NCBI GenBank assembly: GCA_024699595.1
Contig: JAILPG010000034.1
Location: 1-55,505 of the forward strand
Direction of reading: 5' to 3'
Length of the DNA stretch: 55,505 bases
Source of the DNA: Lachnospiraceae bacterium
Lineage (GTDB): Bacteria > Bacillota_A > Clostridia > Lachnospirales > Lachnospiraceae
Below are positions 9,013-20,700 of this stretch, in pieces. Both the position numbers and the translations under genes were made by a program. Within the stretch, counting starts at the first letter, position 1. Every line of letters begins with the position of its first letter. The notes under the pieces were generated by a model that did no database searches, was not told where the DNA came from, and saw only the letters and a list, made by a program, of their open reading frames with translations.

Positions 9013-9764
9013 CTGCCGTCTCCTTCTATGTATTCTATGTTGTTTCCCGATAAATATATTGTCTCCCGTATCTCTGATACATCCATGGAAAGCTCTTTTG
9101 CAAGCTCCTCTATGGTGATCTTTCGCTCAAGATCCTCCGAAAGCTCTCTTGCCGCATCATTAAGCCTGTTGACCCGTAAGAGCACCTCATCCATAAAGCT
9201 GTCATTTTCTATGTCATCCATGATGCATTTTTCCATTGCATCCATGATCATCCTTGTGACGAGCTCATCGACCTCTTCGGCGCTGTCACATATCTCCACG
9301 GCTTTAGCGGCAAGTAAAAGCGCTATATTTCCCTCTCCCACGAGATCTTCCGTAAATACGCCCTGTCCTTCATACAGTCTTGCAATATCATTTACGGTAT
9401 CAAGATAGATCTCGGTAAACACCTCTGCCGCATCCTTTTCTTTCTTAAGGACGCTCTCAAGGCTCTTTAAGCGTTTTTTCCTGCTTTCGTCACTGCCCGA
9501 TGTCATCCGGACAGTATCTGTTTTATTGTTCCCTTTATCTGTTTTATCCTTGAGTCTTTCGGTCTCATTCTCAAAGACCCTGATGTTTTCTTCCCTCAGA
9601 TAGTCATAGATCAGTTCCAGATGTTCTTTTTTGATCGCAGATCCTTCATCTGTCCCGGAGGGTGAAAGATGATCTGTTATCTGCTCTTTTGAAATGCATC
9701 CGTCCTGGCTTTTGGCAAGAGCCCTGATCCTTAACAGTTCTTTTTTAAGTGACAGTTCATCCAT
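9009..9764 (-). CDS. sigma-70-like protein lacking region 4
   Basis: The 251-aa product resembles the front and middle of a primary-type sigma factor. Residues 1-60 look like region 1.1 (KSQDGCISKEQITDHLSPS), residues 100-190 like a degraded region 2 (DIARLYEGQGVFTEDLVGEGNIALLLAAKA), and the end like region 3 (ELSEDLERKITIEELAKELSMDVSEIRETIYLS). It stops directly after region 3, so the -35-binding region 4 is missing, and the region 2.4 residues for -10 recognition are not evident. It may be a regulator that binds RNA polymerase core or an anti-sigma factor rather than an active sigma. It is coupled to the M16C protease gene by an ATGA overlap. Confidence 0.75.
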   Translation of the reverse strand: MDELSLKKELLRIRALAKSQDGCISKEQITDHLSPSGTDEGSAIKKEHLELIYDYLREENIRVFENETERLKDKTDKGNNKTDTVRMTSGSDESRKKRLKSLESVLKKEKDAAEVFTEIYLDTVNDIARLYEGQGVFTEDLVGEGNIALLLAAKAVEICDSAEEVDELVTRMIMDAMEKCIMDDIENDSFMDEVLLRVNRLNDAARELSEDLERKITIEELAKELSMDVSEIRETIYLSGNNIEYIEGDGR

Positions 9765-9835
9765 ATGTCAGTATCTCTTCTGTTTGAAAGAATTATGAAC
9801 AGATTAATTTCGTTCACTTTAGTTCATCATGTTTT

Positions 9836-10759
9836 TCATTTGTGCTCATGTGTAAAAAGATGTTCCTGGCAGTACTCAAAATTGCCATGACATTTCGAAC
9901 AGAACCTAAACTCCAGATCATCCCCGTCAAGCTCCGTCCTGCCGCAGATCGCGCATTTATGCTTGTAATTAAGCGGCTTTGAGGCGACGCCGGCTTTTAC
10001 GCCTGCGCCTGCGTTCTTTGCAGCTTTCGGATCCACGCTCCGGTAATAGGCATCGGCCGTATTTGCGTTCTGCACCTGTCTCTTAAAGGCATTTCTTCTG
10101 TGTATCTCACTTGGAGAGAATCTCTTGAAATTCGTGGTCCCGAAGAAAAACAGGATGAAATTAAGAAGCGAGGTAATGATCGAAACCTTAATGCCCATAT
10201 TGCCCTGAAAGAAGCTTAACGCAAGCACAGCCACATCAAGAAAAGCAAGCCACTTGATCTTTACCGGGATGATGAAGTATAAAAGTACCTGCATGTCCGG
10301 ATAAGAGGCTGCAAAGGCAAGAAAGATCGAAAGATTTATGTAATACGTGCTGAAAGCGTTTGCTATGAACTCACCTACAGGCGCCCCGGGATATCCCATA
10401 AGATTATAGATAACGTAGAGGAGAAAGGCTCCGAGTATCGTAAAGAGCATTCCCGAAAATATATACAGATTGTACCTAAATGCCCCCCAGGTCCTCTCAA
10501 GCGAGGTACCTATGGAGTAATAAAAGAACAGCATTATGATGGTAAAGATATTAAGTGCCGAGGGAGGCACGATGATCCATGTCACGATCCTCCATATCTG
10601 CCCGTGCAGGATCTTGTACGGATTCAGAGCGATAAACTCTACAGAGCCCGTAAGTGTAAGGATATACCCGATAACATAGGCAATGATAATATATAAAGAA
10701 AGATTTGAGATGGCATATCTTCCGAATTTTCTCTCAAGCTTATTTATAAGCTTCGTCAT
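9836..10759 (-). CDS. rhomboid-like membrane protein with C-terminal zinc ribbon
   Basis: The 307-aa product has about six transmembrane segments between residues 18 and 210. The layout is rhomboid/derlin-like: a first helix, the NPYKILHGQIWRIVTWIIVP loop, then SLERTWGAFRYNLY. I do not see the GxSG serine motif or the late catalytic His, so it is probably not a protease. The C-terminal 45 residues carry CAIC, CSKC and nearby Cys/His residues that look like a zinc-binding module. An AAGGAG site precedes the ATG. Function unknown; a role in handling membrane proteins is only an inference. Confidence 0.72.
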   Translation of the reverse strand: MTKLINKLERKFGRYAISNLSLYIIIAYVIGYILTLTGSVEFIALNPYKILHGQIWRIVTWIIVPPSALNIFTIIMLFFYYSIGTSLERTWGAFRYNLYIFSGMLFTILGAFLLYVIYNLMGYPGAPVGEFIANAFSTYYINLSIFLAFAASYPDMQVLLYFIIPVKIKWLAFLDVAVLALSFFQGNMGIKVSIITSLLNFILFFFGTTNFKRFSPSEIHRRNAFKRQVQNANTADAYYRSVDPKAAKNAGAGVKAGVASKPLNYKHKCAICGRTELDGDDLEFRFCSKCHGNFEYCQEHLFTHEHK

Positions 10760-10934
10760 CTGTGATTCTCCTTGCTGATCCTTTTATTAAGCCGATCCTT
10801 TGGAGGGAGCCGGTCAGGTGCACATACTTTCTGCACTATAACATAATTTATCATTGACACCCCAAAAAGTAAACTGAAACTGCACTTTCCCATCATTCTT
10901 TACCATCTTTTAATAAATATAAGATTTTAATTAA

Positions 10935-10963
10935 TTGAATTTATCAAACAAATCACTTATAAT
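10935..10963 (+). promoter_or_regulatory. promoter for the activase gene
   Basis: TTGAAT at 10935-10940 and TATAAT at 10958-10963 are separated by 17 nt. This is a good housekeeping-sigma promoter about 50 nt upstream of the ATG at 11013; GGAG at 11002-11005 is the ribosome binding site. Confidence 0.75.
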
Positions 10964-11012
10964 TTCATCTTTGATGGAATCATGTTAATTATTTTCACCC
11001 TGGAGTGCAAAA

Positions 11013-14000
11013 ATGTCCGAAATATATACTCTTGGAATCGATATAGGATCAACGACGGTAAAGGTCGCCGTTTTAAACAAGGCGCATAAGATCCTTTTTT
11101 CCGACTACAAAAGACATTATGCAAATATCCGCGAGACTTTAAGTGAACTCGTATCAGATGCAGGCGAGAGGCTTGGAAATATCACAGTGCATCCGATGAT
11201 AACAGGCTCGGGCGGACTGACACTTGCAAAGCATTTAGAGATCCCCTTTGTGCAGGAGGTAATAGCCGTTTCAAGTGCTCTTACCGATCACAATGACAAG
11301 GTCGATGTAGCAATAGAGCTTGGCGGAGAGGATGCAAAGATCATATATTTCGAAGACGGCAACGTGGAACAGAGGATGAACGGTATCTGTGCAGGCGGAA
11401 CCGGTTCTTTCATAGACCAGATGGCATCGCTTTTACAGACAGATGCGGCCGGTCTCAACGAATACGCCAAAAACTACGATTCACTCTATACTATCGCAGC
11501 AAGATGCGGAGTATTTGCCAAATCCGACATTCAGCCTCTCATTAACGACGGAGCCACCAGAGAGAATCTGTCGGCTTCGATCTTCCAGGCGGTCGTTAAC
11601 CAGACGATCTCAGGTCTTGCCTGCGGCAAACCTATAAGAGGATATGTTGCCTTTTTAGGCGGACCTCTTCACTTCCTCTCAGAGCTTAAGGAAGCTTTTA
11701 TAAGAACCTTAAAGCTTGATGATGAACATATAATTGCACCGGAGAATTCCCATCTTTTTGCAGCCATAGGTTCCGCCCTCAATTACAGGCAGGACAATAA
11801 GATCTCACTTGCAGATCTTTCAAAAAAGCTGTCTGAAAACATAAAGATGGAATTTGAAGTGGAAAGGATGGAGCCTCTCTTTGAAAATGACGAGGCTTAT
11901 GATCAGTTCCTTAAAAGACATGAAAAACACCGCGTAAAGAAGGCGGAGCTTAAAGACTATAACGGCAACTGTTATCTTGGCATCGATGCAGGCTCCACAA
12001 CAACAAAGGCTGCACTTATATCGGATGACGGCTCACTCTTATATTCATTCTATTCAAACAATAACGGCAATCCCCTCGGGACCACTATAAGAGCCATAAA
12101 AGAGATATACTCGGCACTCCCTGAAGGAGCAAAGATAGTTCACTCCTGCTCTACCGGCTATGGCGAAGCCCTTATCAAGGCAGCACTGCTTCTTGATCAC
12201 GGCGAAGTGGAGACGGTATCACATTATTATGCGGCAGCCTTTTTTGAGCCCGATGTCGACTGCATACTAGATATCGGCGGACAGGACATGAAATGCATAA
12301 AGATCCGCGATCATTCCGTAGACAGCGTCCAGCTCAACGAAGCCTGTTCCTCGGGCTGCGGCTCCTTTATAGAAACCTTTGCAAAGTCACTCAACTATTC
12401 CGTGGAGGATTTCTCCAATGAAGCACTGTTTGCGGCGCATCCCATAGATCTCGGCACAAGATGCACGGTCTTCATGAATTCCAAGGTAAAACAAGCCCAG
12501 AAGGAAGGGGCATCGGTTGCCGATATTTCCGCGGGATTAGCTTATTCAGTCATTAAAAATGCCCTCTTTAAGGTCATAAAGGTTTCAGATGCTGCCTCCC
12601 TCGGAAAGAGGATCGTGGTACAGGGCGGAACCTTTTATAATAATGCAGTCCTCAGATCCTTTGAAAAAATTGCGGGCTGCGAAGCCATAAGGCCTGATAT
12701 CGCAGGTATCATGGGAGCTTTCGGAGCAGCGCTCATTGCTCGTGAACGCTACCCCGAATCAAACAGCACTACGATGCTTTCCATAGACCGCATCAATTCA
12801 CTTGAATACACCACGACGATGGCCAAGTGCAAGGGCTGCACCAACAGCTGCAGACTCACCATAAACAGATTTTCGGGCGGCAGACAGTATATCTCCGGAA
12901 ACAGATGCGAACGGGGCATCGGCAAACAGAAGAATGAACATAACCTGCCCAATCTTTTTGAGTACAAGGAACACCGTATCTTTGACTACGAGCCTCTTGA
13001 TGAGGTCTCCGCGAAACGCGGTACCATAGGTATTCCCCGTGTACTTAACATCTATGAGAACTATCCGTTCTGGTTCACTTTCTTAACGGAACTTAAATAC
13101 AGGGTGATACTCTCTCCCAGATCATCCCACCGCATATATGAGCTTGGCATAGAATCGATACCGAGCGAATCGGAATGCTATCCCGCAAAGCTTGCACACG
13201 GGCATGTGGAGTGGCTTATCAGGCATGGAATAAAGAACATCCTCTATCCCGCCCTCTTTTATGAGAGACGTGAATATGCCGATGCTCCAAACCACTATAA
13301 CTGTCCCATAGTCACCTCCTATTCCGAGAACATCAGAAACAACATGGATGAGATAAGCTCGGGAGAGATCAATTTCATGAATCCTTTTCTATCCTTTGAA
13401 TCGCTTGAGATCATCACAAACGGGCTCATCGATTTCTTTAAGGATATCCCGCAGACAGAGATAAAGGATGCCGCAGAAAAAGCCTGGAATGAAATGATGC
13501 ATGCCAGGGATGACATGAAGAAAAAAGGCGAAGAGACGATCGCTTATCTTGAAGAAAACAACAAACACGGAATAGTGCTTGCCGGCCGTCCCTATCACAT
13601 AGATCCCGAGATCAACCACGGAATACCCGAAATGATCAATTCCTACGGACTTGCCGTACTTACAGAGGATTCTGTTGCGCACTTAAATCCCGTAGTGCAT
13701 CCGATCCTTGTTGCCGATCAGTGGACCTATCATTCAAGACTGTATGCGGCAGCAAATTACGTAAAGACCACTGATCTTTTGGATCTGGTACAGCTTAATT
13801 CCTTCGGCTGCGGTCTGGATGCCGTAACTACGGATCAGGTTGCCGACATTTTAAATGATTCCGGAAAGATCTATACCTGTTTAAAGATCGATGAGGTAAG
13901 TAACCTCGGTGCCGCAAGAATAAGGATACGTTCACTCATTGCTGCAATAAGGCTTAAAGAGCGTGAGAAAAAGGAGCGAAAGATCGTAAGCTCCACCTAT

Positions 14001-15278
14001 AAGAGGGTCCTGTTTACCGAAGAAATGCGAAAGACCCATACGATCATCTGCCCGAATATGTCGCCCATCCACTTTGATCTTTTAGAGAAAGCCTTCAGTG
14101 CCTGCGGCTACAATCTTGTGGTGCCAAAAAACACTACCAGGGCAGCTATAGACATGGGACTTAAATATGTCAATAATGATGCCTGCTATCCGTCAATGAT
14201 AGTTACCGGCCAGGTAATGGATGCCATCCTTTCGGGAGAATATGATACCGATCATCTGGCTGTGGTTATGACCCAGACGGGCGGCGGATGCAGAGCCACC
14301 AACTATATAGCTTTTATCAGAAGAGCTCTAAAAAACGCAGGCTATGAACATATACCCGTGATATCTTTAAACCTCTCAAAGCTTGAGAAGAATCCGGGCT
14401 TTCATGTAAATCTCGAAATGATAGTAAGAGCCGGATATGCAGCCATATTTGGTGATATCTTCATGCGCTGCGTATACCGTATGAGACCCTATGAGTTAAA
14501 TGCAGGCGACACGGAAAGAGTTCATGAAAAATGGAAATCGGCATGCCGCGACTTTGTCTCTGCAAAGCATATGGGACTTCCGAAGTTCTATAAAATGTGC
14601 AGGGAAATGATCCGGGAGTTTGATCAGATCCCTGTAGATGAAGATTTAAAGAAGCCCCGCGTCGGTATTGTAGGCGAGATCCTTGTAAAATACTCTCCCA
14701 CTGCCAACAACGAGCTTGTAAATCTTATAGAAGCCGAAGGGGCCGAGGCTGTCGTGCCCGATCTCATCGACTTTATGTGTTACTGCTTCTACAATCAGAT
14801 ATATAAGGCTGATCATCTCGGCACTTCCAAAAAGACTGCCTTCATATCCTCTCTCGGTATATGGCTTGTGGATACACTGCGGAAAAGTGCGATCAAAGAG
14901 TTTGAGGCTTCAAAGCATTTCGAGCCTCCCGTCAATATCAGACAGACCGTAAAATATGCCGAAGAGATTGTGTCGATAGGAAACCAGACCGGTGAAGGCT
15001 GGTTTCTGACCGGTGAGATGATAGAGCTCATTCATTCCGGAGTAAAGAACATAGTCTGCACCCAGCCCTTCGGATGCCTTCCAAACCACGTGGTCGGAAA
15101 AGGTGTGATAAAGGAGATCCGCAGGCATTACAGAGGTTCAAACATCGTAGCCATAGACTATGATCCCGGGGCAAGCGAGGTAAACCAGTTAAACCGTATC
15201 AAGCTCATGCTATCTACGGCTTTTAAGGCGATCGGCCAGTCCGAAACCACTGTTAAAACAAAACAGAATGATATATAA
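11013..15278 (+). CDS. fused 2-hydroxyacyl-CoA dehydratase activase / dehydratase-like protein
   Basis: The 1421-aa protein joins two copies of the BcrAD/BadFG (HgdC-type) ATPase domain with dehydratase-like parts. The first copy starts at [15 protein letters not shown] (about residue 8) and the second at [14 protein letters not shown] (about 325). Each keeps the acetate-kinase-fold phosphate loop and the two cysteines that hold the bridging [4Fe-4S] cluster (NGICAGGTG with [15 protein letters not shown] with GTRCTVF). A DUF2229-type region follows, and the last 450 residues resemble HgdB-like subunits with conserved Cys. Known relatives use ATP to push an electron to a low potential for radical dehydration or ring reduction. 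Large fused versions are common in Clostridia, but their substrate is not established. No partner dehydratase gene is adjacent. Confidence 0.88.
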   Translation: MSEIYTLGIDIGSTTVKVAVLNKAHKILFSDYKRHYANIRETLSELVSDAGERLGNITVHPMITGSGGLTLAKHLEIPFVQEVIAVSSALTDHNDKVDVAIELGGEDAKIIYFEDGNVEQRMNGICAGGTGSFIDQMASLLQTDAAGLNEYAKNYDSLYTIAARCGVFAKSDIQPLINDGATRENLSASIFQAVVNQTISGLACGKPIRGYVAFLGGPLHFLSELKEAFIRTLKLDDEHIIAPENSHLFAAIGSALNYRQDNKISLADLSKKLSENIKMEFEVERMEPLFENDEAYDQFLKRHEKHRVKKAELKDYNGNCYLGIDAGSTTTKAALISDDGSLLYSFYSNNNGNPLGTTIRAIKEIYSALPEGAKIVHSCSTGYGEALIKAALLLDHGEVETVSHYYAAAFFEPDVDCILDIGGQDMKCIKIRDHSVDSVQLNEACSSGCGSFIETFAKSLNYSVEDFSNEALFAAHPIDLGTRCTVFMNSKVKQAQKEGASVADISAGLAYSVIKNALFKVIKVSDAASLGKRIVVQGGTFYNNAVLRSFEKIAGCEAIRPDIAGIMGAFGAALIARERYPESNSTTMLSIDRINSLEYTTTMAKCKGCTNSCRLTINRFSGGRQYISGNRCERGIGKQKNEHNLPNLFEYKEHRIFDYEPLDEVSAKRGTIGIPRVLNIYENYPFWFTFLTELKYRVILSPRSSHRIYELGIESIPSESECYPAKLAHGHVEWLIRHGIKNILYPALFYERREYADAPNHYNCPIVTSYSENIRNNMDEISSGEINFMNPFLSFESLEIITNGLIDFFKDIPQTEIKDAAEKAWNEMMHARDDMKKKGEETIAYLEENNKHGIVLAGRPYHIDPEINHGIPEMINSYGLAVLTEDSVAHLNPVVHPILVADQWTYHSRLYAAANYVKTTDLLDLVQLNSFGCGLDAVTTDQVADILNDSGKIYTCLKIDEVSNLGAARIRIRSLIAAIRLKEREKKERKIVSSTYKRVLFTEEMRKTHTIICPNMSPIHFDLLEKAFSACGYNLVVPKNTTRAAIDMGLKYVNNDACYPSMIVTGQVMDAILSGEYDTDHLAVVMTQTGGGCRATNYIAFIRRALKNAGYEHIPVISLNLSKLEKNPGFHVNLEMIVRAGYAAIFGDIFMRCVYRMRPYELNAGDTERVHEKWKSACRDFVSAKHMGLPKFYKMCREMIREFDQIPVDEDLKKPRVGIVGEILVKYSPTANNELVNLIEAEGAEAVVPDLIDFMCYCFYNQIYKADHLGTSKKTAFISSLGIWLVDTLRKSAIKEFEASKHFEPPVNIRQTVKYAEEIVSIGNQTGEGWFLTGEMIELIHSGVKNIVCTQPFGCLPNHVVGKGVIKEIRRHYRGSNIVAIDYDPGASEVNQLNRIKLMLSTAFKAIGQSETTVKTKQNDI

Positions 15279-15320
15279 TGATGATGTCCACAGCAAAAGT
15301 CTGAAATTTTCAATACACCT

Positions 15321-16358
15321 ATGGGAAACATAATCAGTATAATAATAAACTTCATTCTGTTTATATGCGCGATACTGTCGATCGCAGTCTATCTTGGTGC
15401 CAAGCCCGGTATTAAGGATCCGGAAGCCATACGGCGTTTCAGGATATTCACCGGCGCTTACACCAGTACTCTCCTTGCAACGATAGTCGTAAATTACGCG
15501 GTGTCAGGCTCCTATTTCGGGATCATCGCGATCCAGTTTTTATGGTTTTCCTTTGTAGCGCTTCTTGCCTCTATCGTTTCCACGCTTGCATATCTTTTGG
15601 ATGAATATGACCGGCTCATCTCCTGGATAGTCTCAGGATTCTGCTATTTCGGGTTAGTCACAGCCGTTTTGGAGATAGTCTTTGGAAAATATGAGATAGT
15701 AAAAAATGCAAGCGGCACATTCTTAAACTCGACCTTTGCATCCATCCACATGGAATGGGTATATCTTCTGATCATCATGGCCTTTGTAAGCATTTCTGTC
15801 TGGCTGCTTGCAAGATATCATTACCACCATAAGAAAAAACGCGAAAAACGGCTGTTCAGACTTGCATTTACTGCAATGCTCATCTGCTTTTTTGTACTCT
15901 TTTTGGAGATCATACTCGAGAATCTTTCGGTCTACTATCCTATATTCAGACTCTTTATGCTCCCGTGCTTCTTACTCTTCTGCTATGCTCTCACGATATC
16001 CAGAAACGATAAGATCGTGAGGCAGGACTATAACATGTATCTGTCCGAGAGCGAAAGGGATCCCGTATATATCACGGACAGCGATATGCATATCGTGTTT
16101 GAGAATGAAGCTGCAGACGTATTAAACTCCATGTACAGTGATGACGCAAAAAGGCGAAGCATCTCGGGCATTATGGAATTTGATGAAGAAAACACCAAAA
16201 GACTCGTAAATGATATCCGCTACGATGAAGACATAAAACTCAATGCCATACATATCACATCGGACAAAAGATTTCTTATCACCGTAAAGAGAGTCATGGA
16301 TACAACAGGAGGTCTGTTATGCAGCATCCTGTTATGCAGCGAGGAAGGAGCCCTTTAG
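15321..16358 (+). CDS. multi-pass membrane protein with C-terminal PAS-like domain
   Basis: The 345-aa product has about seven hydrophobic segments up to residue 225, resembling the 7TM input domain of some histidine kinases, and then a cytosolic stretch from about 235 (ESERDPVYITDSDMHIVFENEAAD) that reads like a PAS domain. It ends there with no kinase, GGDEF or other output domain. The gene follows the activase by 42 nt on the same strand. Its stop lies 1 nt from the stop of the convergent MATE gene. No strong ribosome binding site precedes the ATG. It could act as a sensor through a partner encoded elsewhere. Confidence 0.72.
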   Translation: MGNIISIIINFILFICAILSIAVYLGAKPGIKDPEAIRRFRIFTGAYTSTLLATIVVNYAVSGSYFGIIAIQFLWFSFVALLASIVSTLAYLLDEYDRLISWIVSGFCYFGLVTAVLEIVFGKYEIVKNASGTFLNSTFASIHMEWVYLLIIMAFVSISVWLLARYHYHHKKKREKRLFRLAFTAMLICFFVLFLEIILENLSVYYPIFRLFMLPCFLLFCYALTISRNDKIVRQDYNMYLSESERDPVYITDSDMHIVFENEAADVLNSMYSDDAKRRSISGIMEFDEENTKRLVNDIRYDEDIKLNAIHITSDKRFLITVKRVMDTTGGLLCSILLCSEEGAL

Positions 16359-16359
16359 T

Positions 16360-17712
16360 TCACAGCCCATATGACTTTCTGTATCTCTGTAAAAAACAGA
16401 CGCTTACGATAAGTGTTATCAATTCTGCCGCAAACCAGGCAAGCCACAGTCCGTCAGCTCCCATGATCATTGAAAGAAAATACATGGATCCTGCAAACAG
16501 CACAAAGGTCCTCAGTGATGAAAGGATCAGTGATACCGTTCCGTTTAAATAAGCTGTAAACAGTCCCTGTATAAAGATGTTGAATCCACAGATAAGACAG
16601 GCCGGAAGCGTAAACATCAGGCATCTTATGGAAAGATCATAAAAATCCTTTTCCGAAGATACATCGTCAAAAAATGCAAGTACTATCCTGTCGTGCAGGA
16701 AAAACAGCAGGACAAAGATCACTGCCGAAAATACCGCTGTCCATTTCATTGAAAGGACATAAAGATCCTTTGCTCTTTTTGTGTCCCCTTTACCGTACTG
16801 ATAGGAAATGGCCGGTTCGATCGTCTGAGTCATTCCCATGAACACCGACATGATCAAAAACTGAACATATAAAAAAATACCGGATACGCTTACACCTACT
16901 TCCTTAAAGAATCTGTAGGACAAATGATTCATGATAAGCGCCGTAACACCGGCAGCAATGTTTGTGATAAGCTCCGAGGATCCGTTATAAAACACCGGTA
17001 TAAGCTTCTTTATCTTAGGTCTGCACAGTCTGTATCTTAAACTGCTTCCGTCTTTTAACACTCCGCTGTAAAAGATAAGGGCATAGAGACCGGGGACGGC
17101 ATATCCGGCAGTGCTTGCCCAGGCTGCTCCCGCGATACCTGTACCAAAGATACCCATAAACACATAATCAAGGACAATGTTTAGTATCCCTCCCGCAACC
17201 GATAGTAAGGATATCGCAAGTGTCTTTCCTTCCGCAAAGATAAACGGTACAAAAACACTCGCAAACATTAAGACAGGACACGTAGTCACCAGCACTTTAT
17301 AATACGGATAAGCATATCCGTAGTTTCCTTCTGTTGCTCCAAGAAAGGAAAGGATCTGCGTATCAAACAGATTTCCGAAAACAGAGATCACAAGACCTGT
17401 AACAGCTGCGGCAGTGATGAGCTGCGAAAAAAGCCTGTCGGCCTCTTCTTTTTTTCCTGCTCCCAAAAGACTTGCAAGATTAACGGCACCGCCCGCGCCG
17501 ATCATGCTTCCTGTCGCAAGAGTAAGGGTAAGGATGGGATAATAAAGGTTTACCGCACCTATCGCATAGGGACCCACGAAACGTTCGATAAAGATACCGT
17601 CAGCGATCGTATATACTCCGTTAAACAGAAACAGGATGATCGCGGGAAGCACATACAAAAAATAAGACCCCATGGTATGGTCTGTTTCAAACTCAGGATT
17701 ATTGATATTCAC
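16360..17712 (-). CDS. MATE family efflux transporter paired with the NRPS-like gene
   Basis: The 450-aa product has about twelve hydrophobic segments and MATE features such as NGVYTIADGIFIERFVGPYAIGA near the N-terminus and a similar second half. MATE proteins export organic cations, drugs or small natural products using ion gradients. The gene follows the NRPS-like gene by about 35 nt, so the two are probably co-transcribed, and the transporter may export its product. The start used here is a GTG at 17712; no clear ribosome binding site precedes it, the frame stays open into the end of the NRPS gene, and the true start may be slightly upstream. Confidence 0.87.
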   Translation of the reverse strand: MNINNPEFETDHTMGSYFLYVLPAIILFLFNGVYTIADGIFIERFVGPYAIGAVNLYYPILTLTLATGSMIGAGGAVNLASLLGAGKKEEADRLFSQLITAAAVTGLVISVFGNLFDTQILSFLGATEGNYGYAYPYYKVLVTTCPVLMFASVFVPFIFAEGKTLAISLLSVAGGILNIVLDYVFMGIFGTGIAGAAWASTAGYAVPGLYALIFYSGVLKDGSSLRYRLCRPKIKKLIPVFYNGSSELITNIAAGVTALIMNHLSYRFFKEVGVSVSGIFLYVQFLIMSVFMGMTQTIEPAISYQYGKGDTKRAKDLYVLSMKWTAVFSAVIFVLLFFLHDRIVLAFFDDVSSEKDFYDLSIRCLMFTLPACLICGFNIFIQGLFTAYLNGTVSLILSSLRTFVLFAGSMYFLSMIMGADGLWLAWFAAELITLIVSVCFLQRYRKSYGL

Positions 17713-17747
17713 TTTTTCGGTTTCTGAAATATCAGTTTTTATGTCTT

Positions 17748-20700
17748 CTATTTTCTTATCCTCTTTCCGACTGTATCAATGACCTTGTTTATATCATCTT
17801 CCTTAAGCATCATGGTAAGGATATCCTTAAAGTCCTGAGCAAATCCTTCAACTGTTTCCGCACTAAACAGATTTGCATGATAATCAAGATTTATCGTGTA
17901 GGAACCGTCCTTTTTTTCAAAGGTCTGCACTATGAACTTAAGCTTTTCATAGACTGCTCTCTCCTGAAGATCCAGCACCTTTACAGGCTTTCCGTCCATT
18001 TCGTAGTCCTCCGGATAATATGGCTGATAGCAGTATATGAAATCATACATATCCGGGTATATGCCCATGATATCGGAAAGCGGCATTACCGGGAACATCA
18101 TCATATTAAACATGGTACTCTTTATCCTGTTTAAGAATCCGGTCACGGTATCATCTTTTTTAAGTTCAAAAAAATTGAGCAGTACCGTTGAGATATAGCC
18201 GACCGTATTTGTAAGACCCGAATCATTGCGCCCGGTGTAAAGTGTTGCAAAAGATCCGGCTTTCTTATCGTTCTGTACCGCCAGGATGACGGAAAGGATC
18301 CCGGAAAACAGTGTGCTCGTGGATATATGCTTTTGCGCACAGTACTTTCTTACAGCTTCACCGTCGTCACTTATCACGGTCTCATAATGAGCGGAACTCC
18401 ACGGTTCCTCATGATGATCCTCCGGCATCGAGCAAAACCCGGTTATCGAGAGCAGATCCCTATAGTTCTGCTTGCAGATTCTGCCTGCTCCGGTATCAAA
18501 GAATCCATAAATGTATTCGGAATACTCGGTCATCGGAAGCTTTTCTTTTCTGAGTTCCTTACCGTCATAGGCCGAAAGTATATCCTCAGTCAGGATGTTT
18601 ATCGATTCGCCGTCAGTAACCAGATGGTTGTAGTCTGCAAACAGATACTTTTTATTCTGACATTCTATTATCTTAAAGTTAAAGAGCCATTTCGCATCAG
18701 GCGGTGTCGGGCTGCTGTATTTAATCGGATCCGAAAGTTCCTGATCGTCTGACTTTATCACCGGTATCTCGACATCGCTTATATCATCCTGAGGTATCTG
18801 CCATACTATACCGTCATCATCCTGTTCGAAACGCGCCCTTAATCCGGGATGGACTCTGATCACTGTCTTTACGGCTTCCTTGAGCCTTTGTGTATCAACT
18901 GATGGATCAAATACATACAGCACCGGAAGATCTAAGTCATTATTTCCTGCTATGGCTTCCAGATAATCATAGACCTGTACGTCGGGAACATGATATCTTG
19001 AAAGACCCTTTACCTTTTTCCTTTTCGGTGAAGAAATGATAAATTCTTCAAGTCTGAGTATCGTCGGGTTATTTACTATATCACTGACATTTACCGCTAT
19101 ATTGTACTCATCGCCGATAAGTGTTATGAATAACATTACATCAAGGGAGGACAGTCCCGTTTCAATAAGATCCGTATCCGTTCCGAAGTCATCATAGTCA
19201 GTAACCTGTATCAAAAACTCACACAGCTTCCTCTGGATATCGGTTTCAGGCTGTCTGTGGCTCTTTGCTTCGGGCTTTATCTTCGGAAGTGCCTTCCGAT
19301 CGATCTTCATGTTATCGGTCATCGGCATCTCGTTAAGCTTTACATAGATATCAGGATGCATATAATGAGCAAGATGTTCCTTTGCATAGGCCCGTAAAGC
19401 CTCCTCAGTGATACCTGTTTCCGAGACATAATAAAGGCAAAGATATCTGCCATCTATAGAGGCTGCCGCACAGCTGTTCATACCCTTCATCTCACCCATC
19501 AGGGATTCGACCTCTGACAGTTCGATCCTTAGGCCCCTTATCTTTACCTGATCATCCTTTCTGCCGATATACTCGATCTCGCCGTCATCGGTGATCCTGC
19601 AGATATCACCGCTCTTATAGGCACGCATCCCTTTATATGTGAAGAATGATTTCTTTGTCAGATCCGGTAGATTGAGATATCCTCTGCCGACACCCTTTCC
19701 GCAGATAATAAGCTCACCTGTCTCGCCGTCTTTTACCTCGTTATTATCCTCATCCACCACATAAGCATAAACATTGGCATTCGGAATACCTATAGTGATG
19801 TCTTCAGGATCCTCCATGACCTTCATTGTGCAGCTTATCGTGGTTTCCGTGGGCCCGTAACCGTTCATGATATACAGATATGGATTTACTTCCTTAAGCT
19901 TTATGAGCAGGCTTGCAGGAAATGCCTCTGCTCCTATGTCCGCAACCTTCAGTCTCTTTATCGCCTCTTTTGCGGATGAAAGCTTCAACAGTCCCGCAAC
20001 GTATGTGGGGGTAAATACGGCCCCGTCCACTTCATTATCGATCATGAGCTTCGTCATCTTTGAAGGATCAGATATCTCACTCATCAGCGCCAGTACCACG
20101 GTATTCCCCGATACAAGCGGTATATATTCCTCCATTATCGAAACATCAAAGGTCATGGCCGCCATCGCAAGGAGTCGTTTGCTCCTTTCAACGATAGCCC
20201 TGTATTCGCGGTTTTGAGGCACATCTGTCAGGAAATTTGCGAGATTTCCGTGTTCTATCATCACGCCCTTGGGATTTCCCGTAGAGCCTGATGTATAGAT
20301 CACATAGCAAAGGTCCGATGAAACGATCTCTGTTTCGGGATTTTTGATATTCGGATTTGTCATGAGATCTTCATAAAAAAGCGGTCTCTTAGTCAGCTCA
20401 TCCACGAAAAGCTCAAGGCGTTCATATATCATCGGACGTGTCGATATGATATGGGTAGCACCGGAATTGTCATGGATATATCTTATACGGGGGTCAGGGT
20501 ACAGAGGATCAGCGATCACATAGGCACAGCCTGCTTTCAGAACACCTATTGTCGCAGCATACATTTCTATGCTCCGGCTTAAGAATATAAGAATGATATC
20601 CCCGTGGCCGACGCCTAAATATTGCAGTGAATTGGCCACCCTGTTTGCGGCTGTGTTTAGCTCTTCATAGGTAAATGATCCGTTTGATGAAATGACCGCT

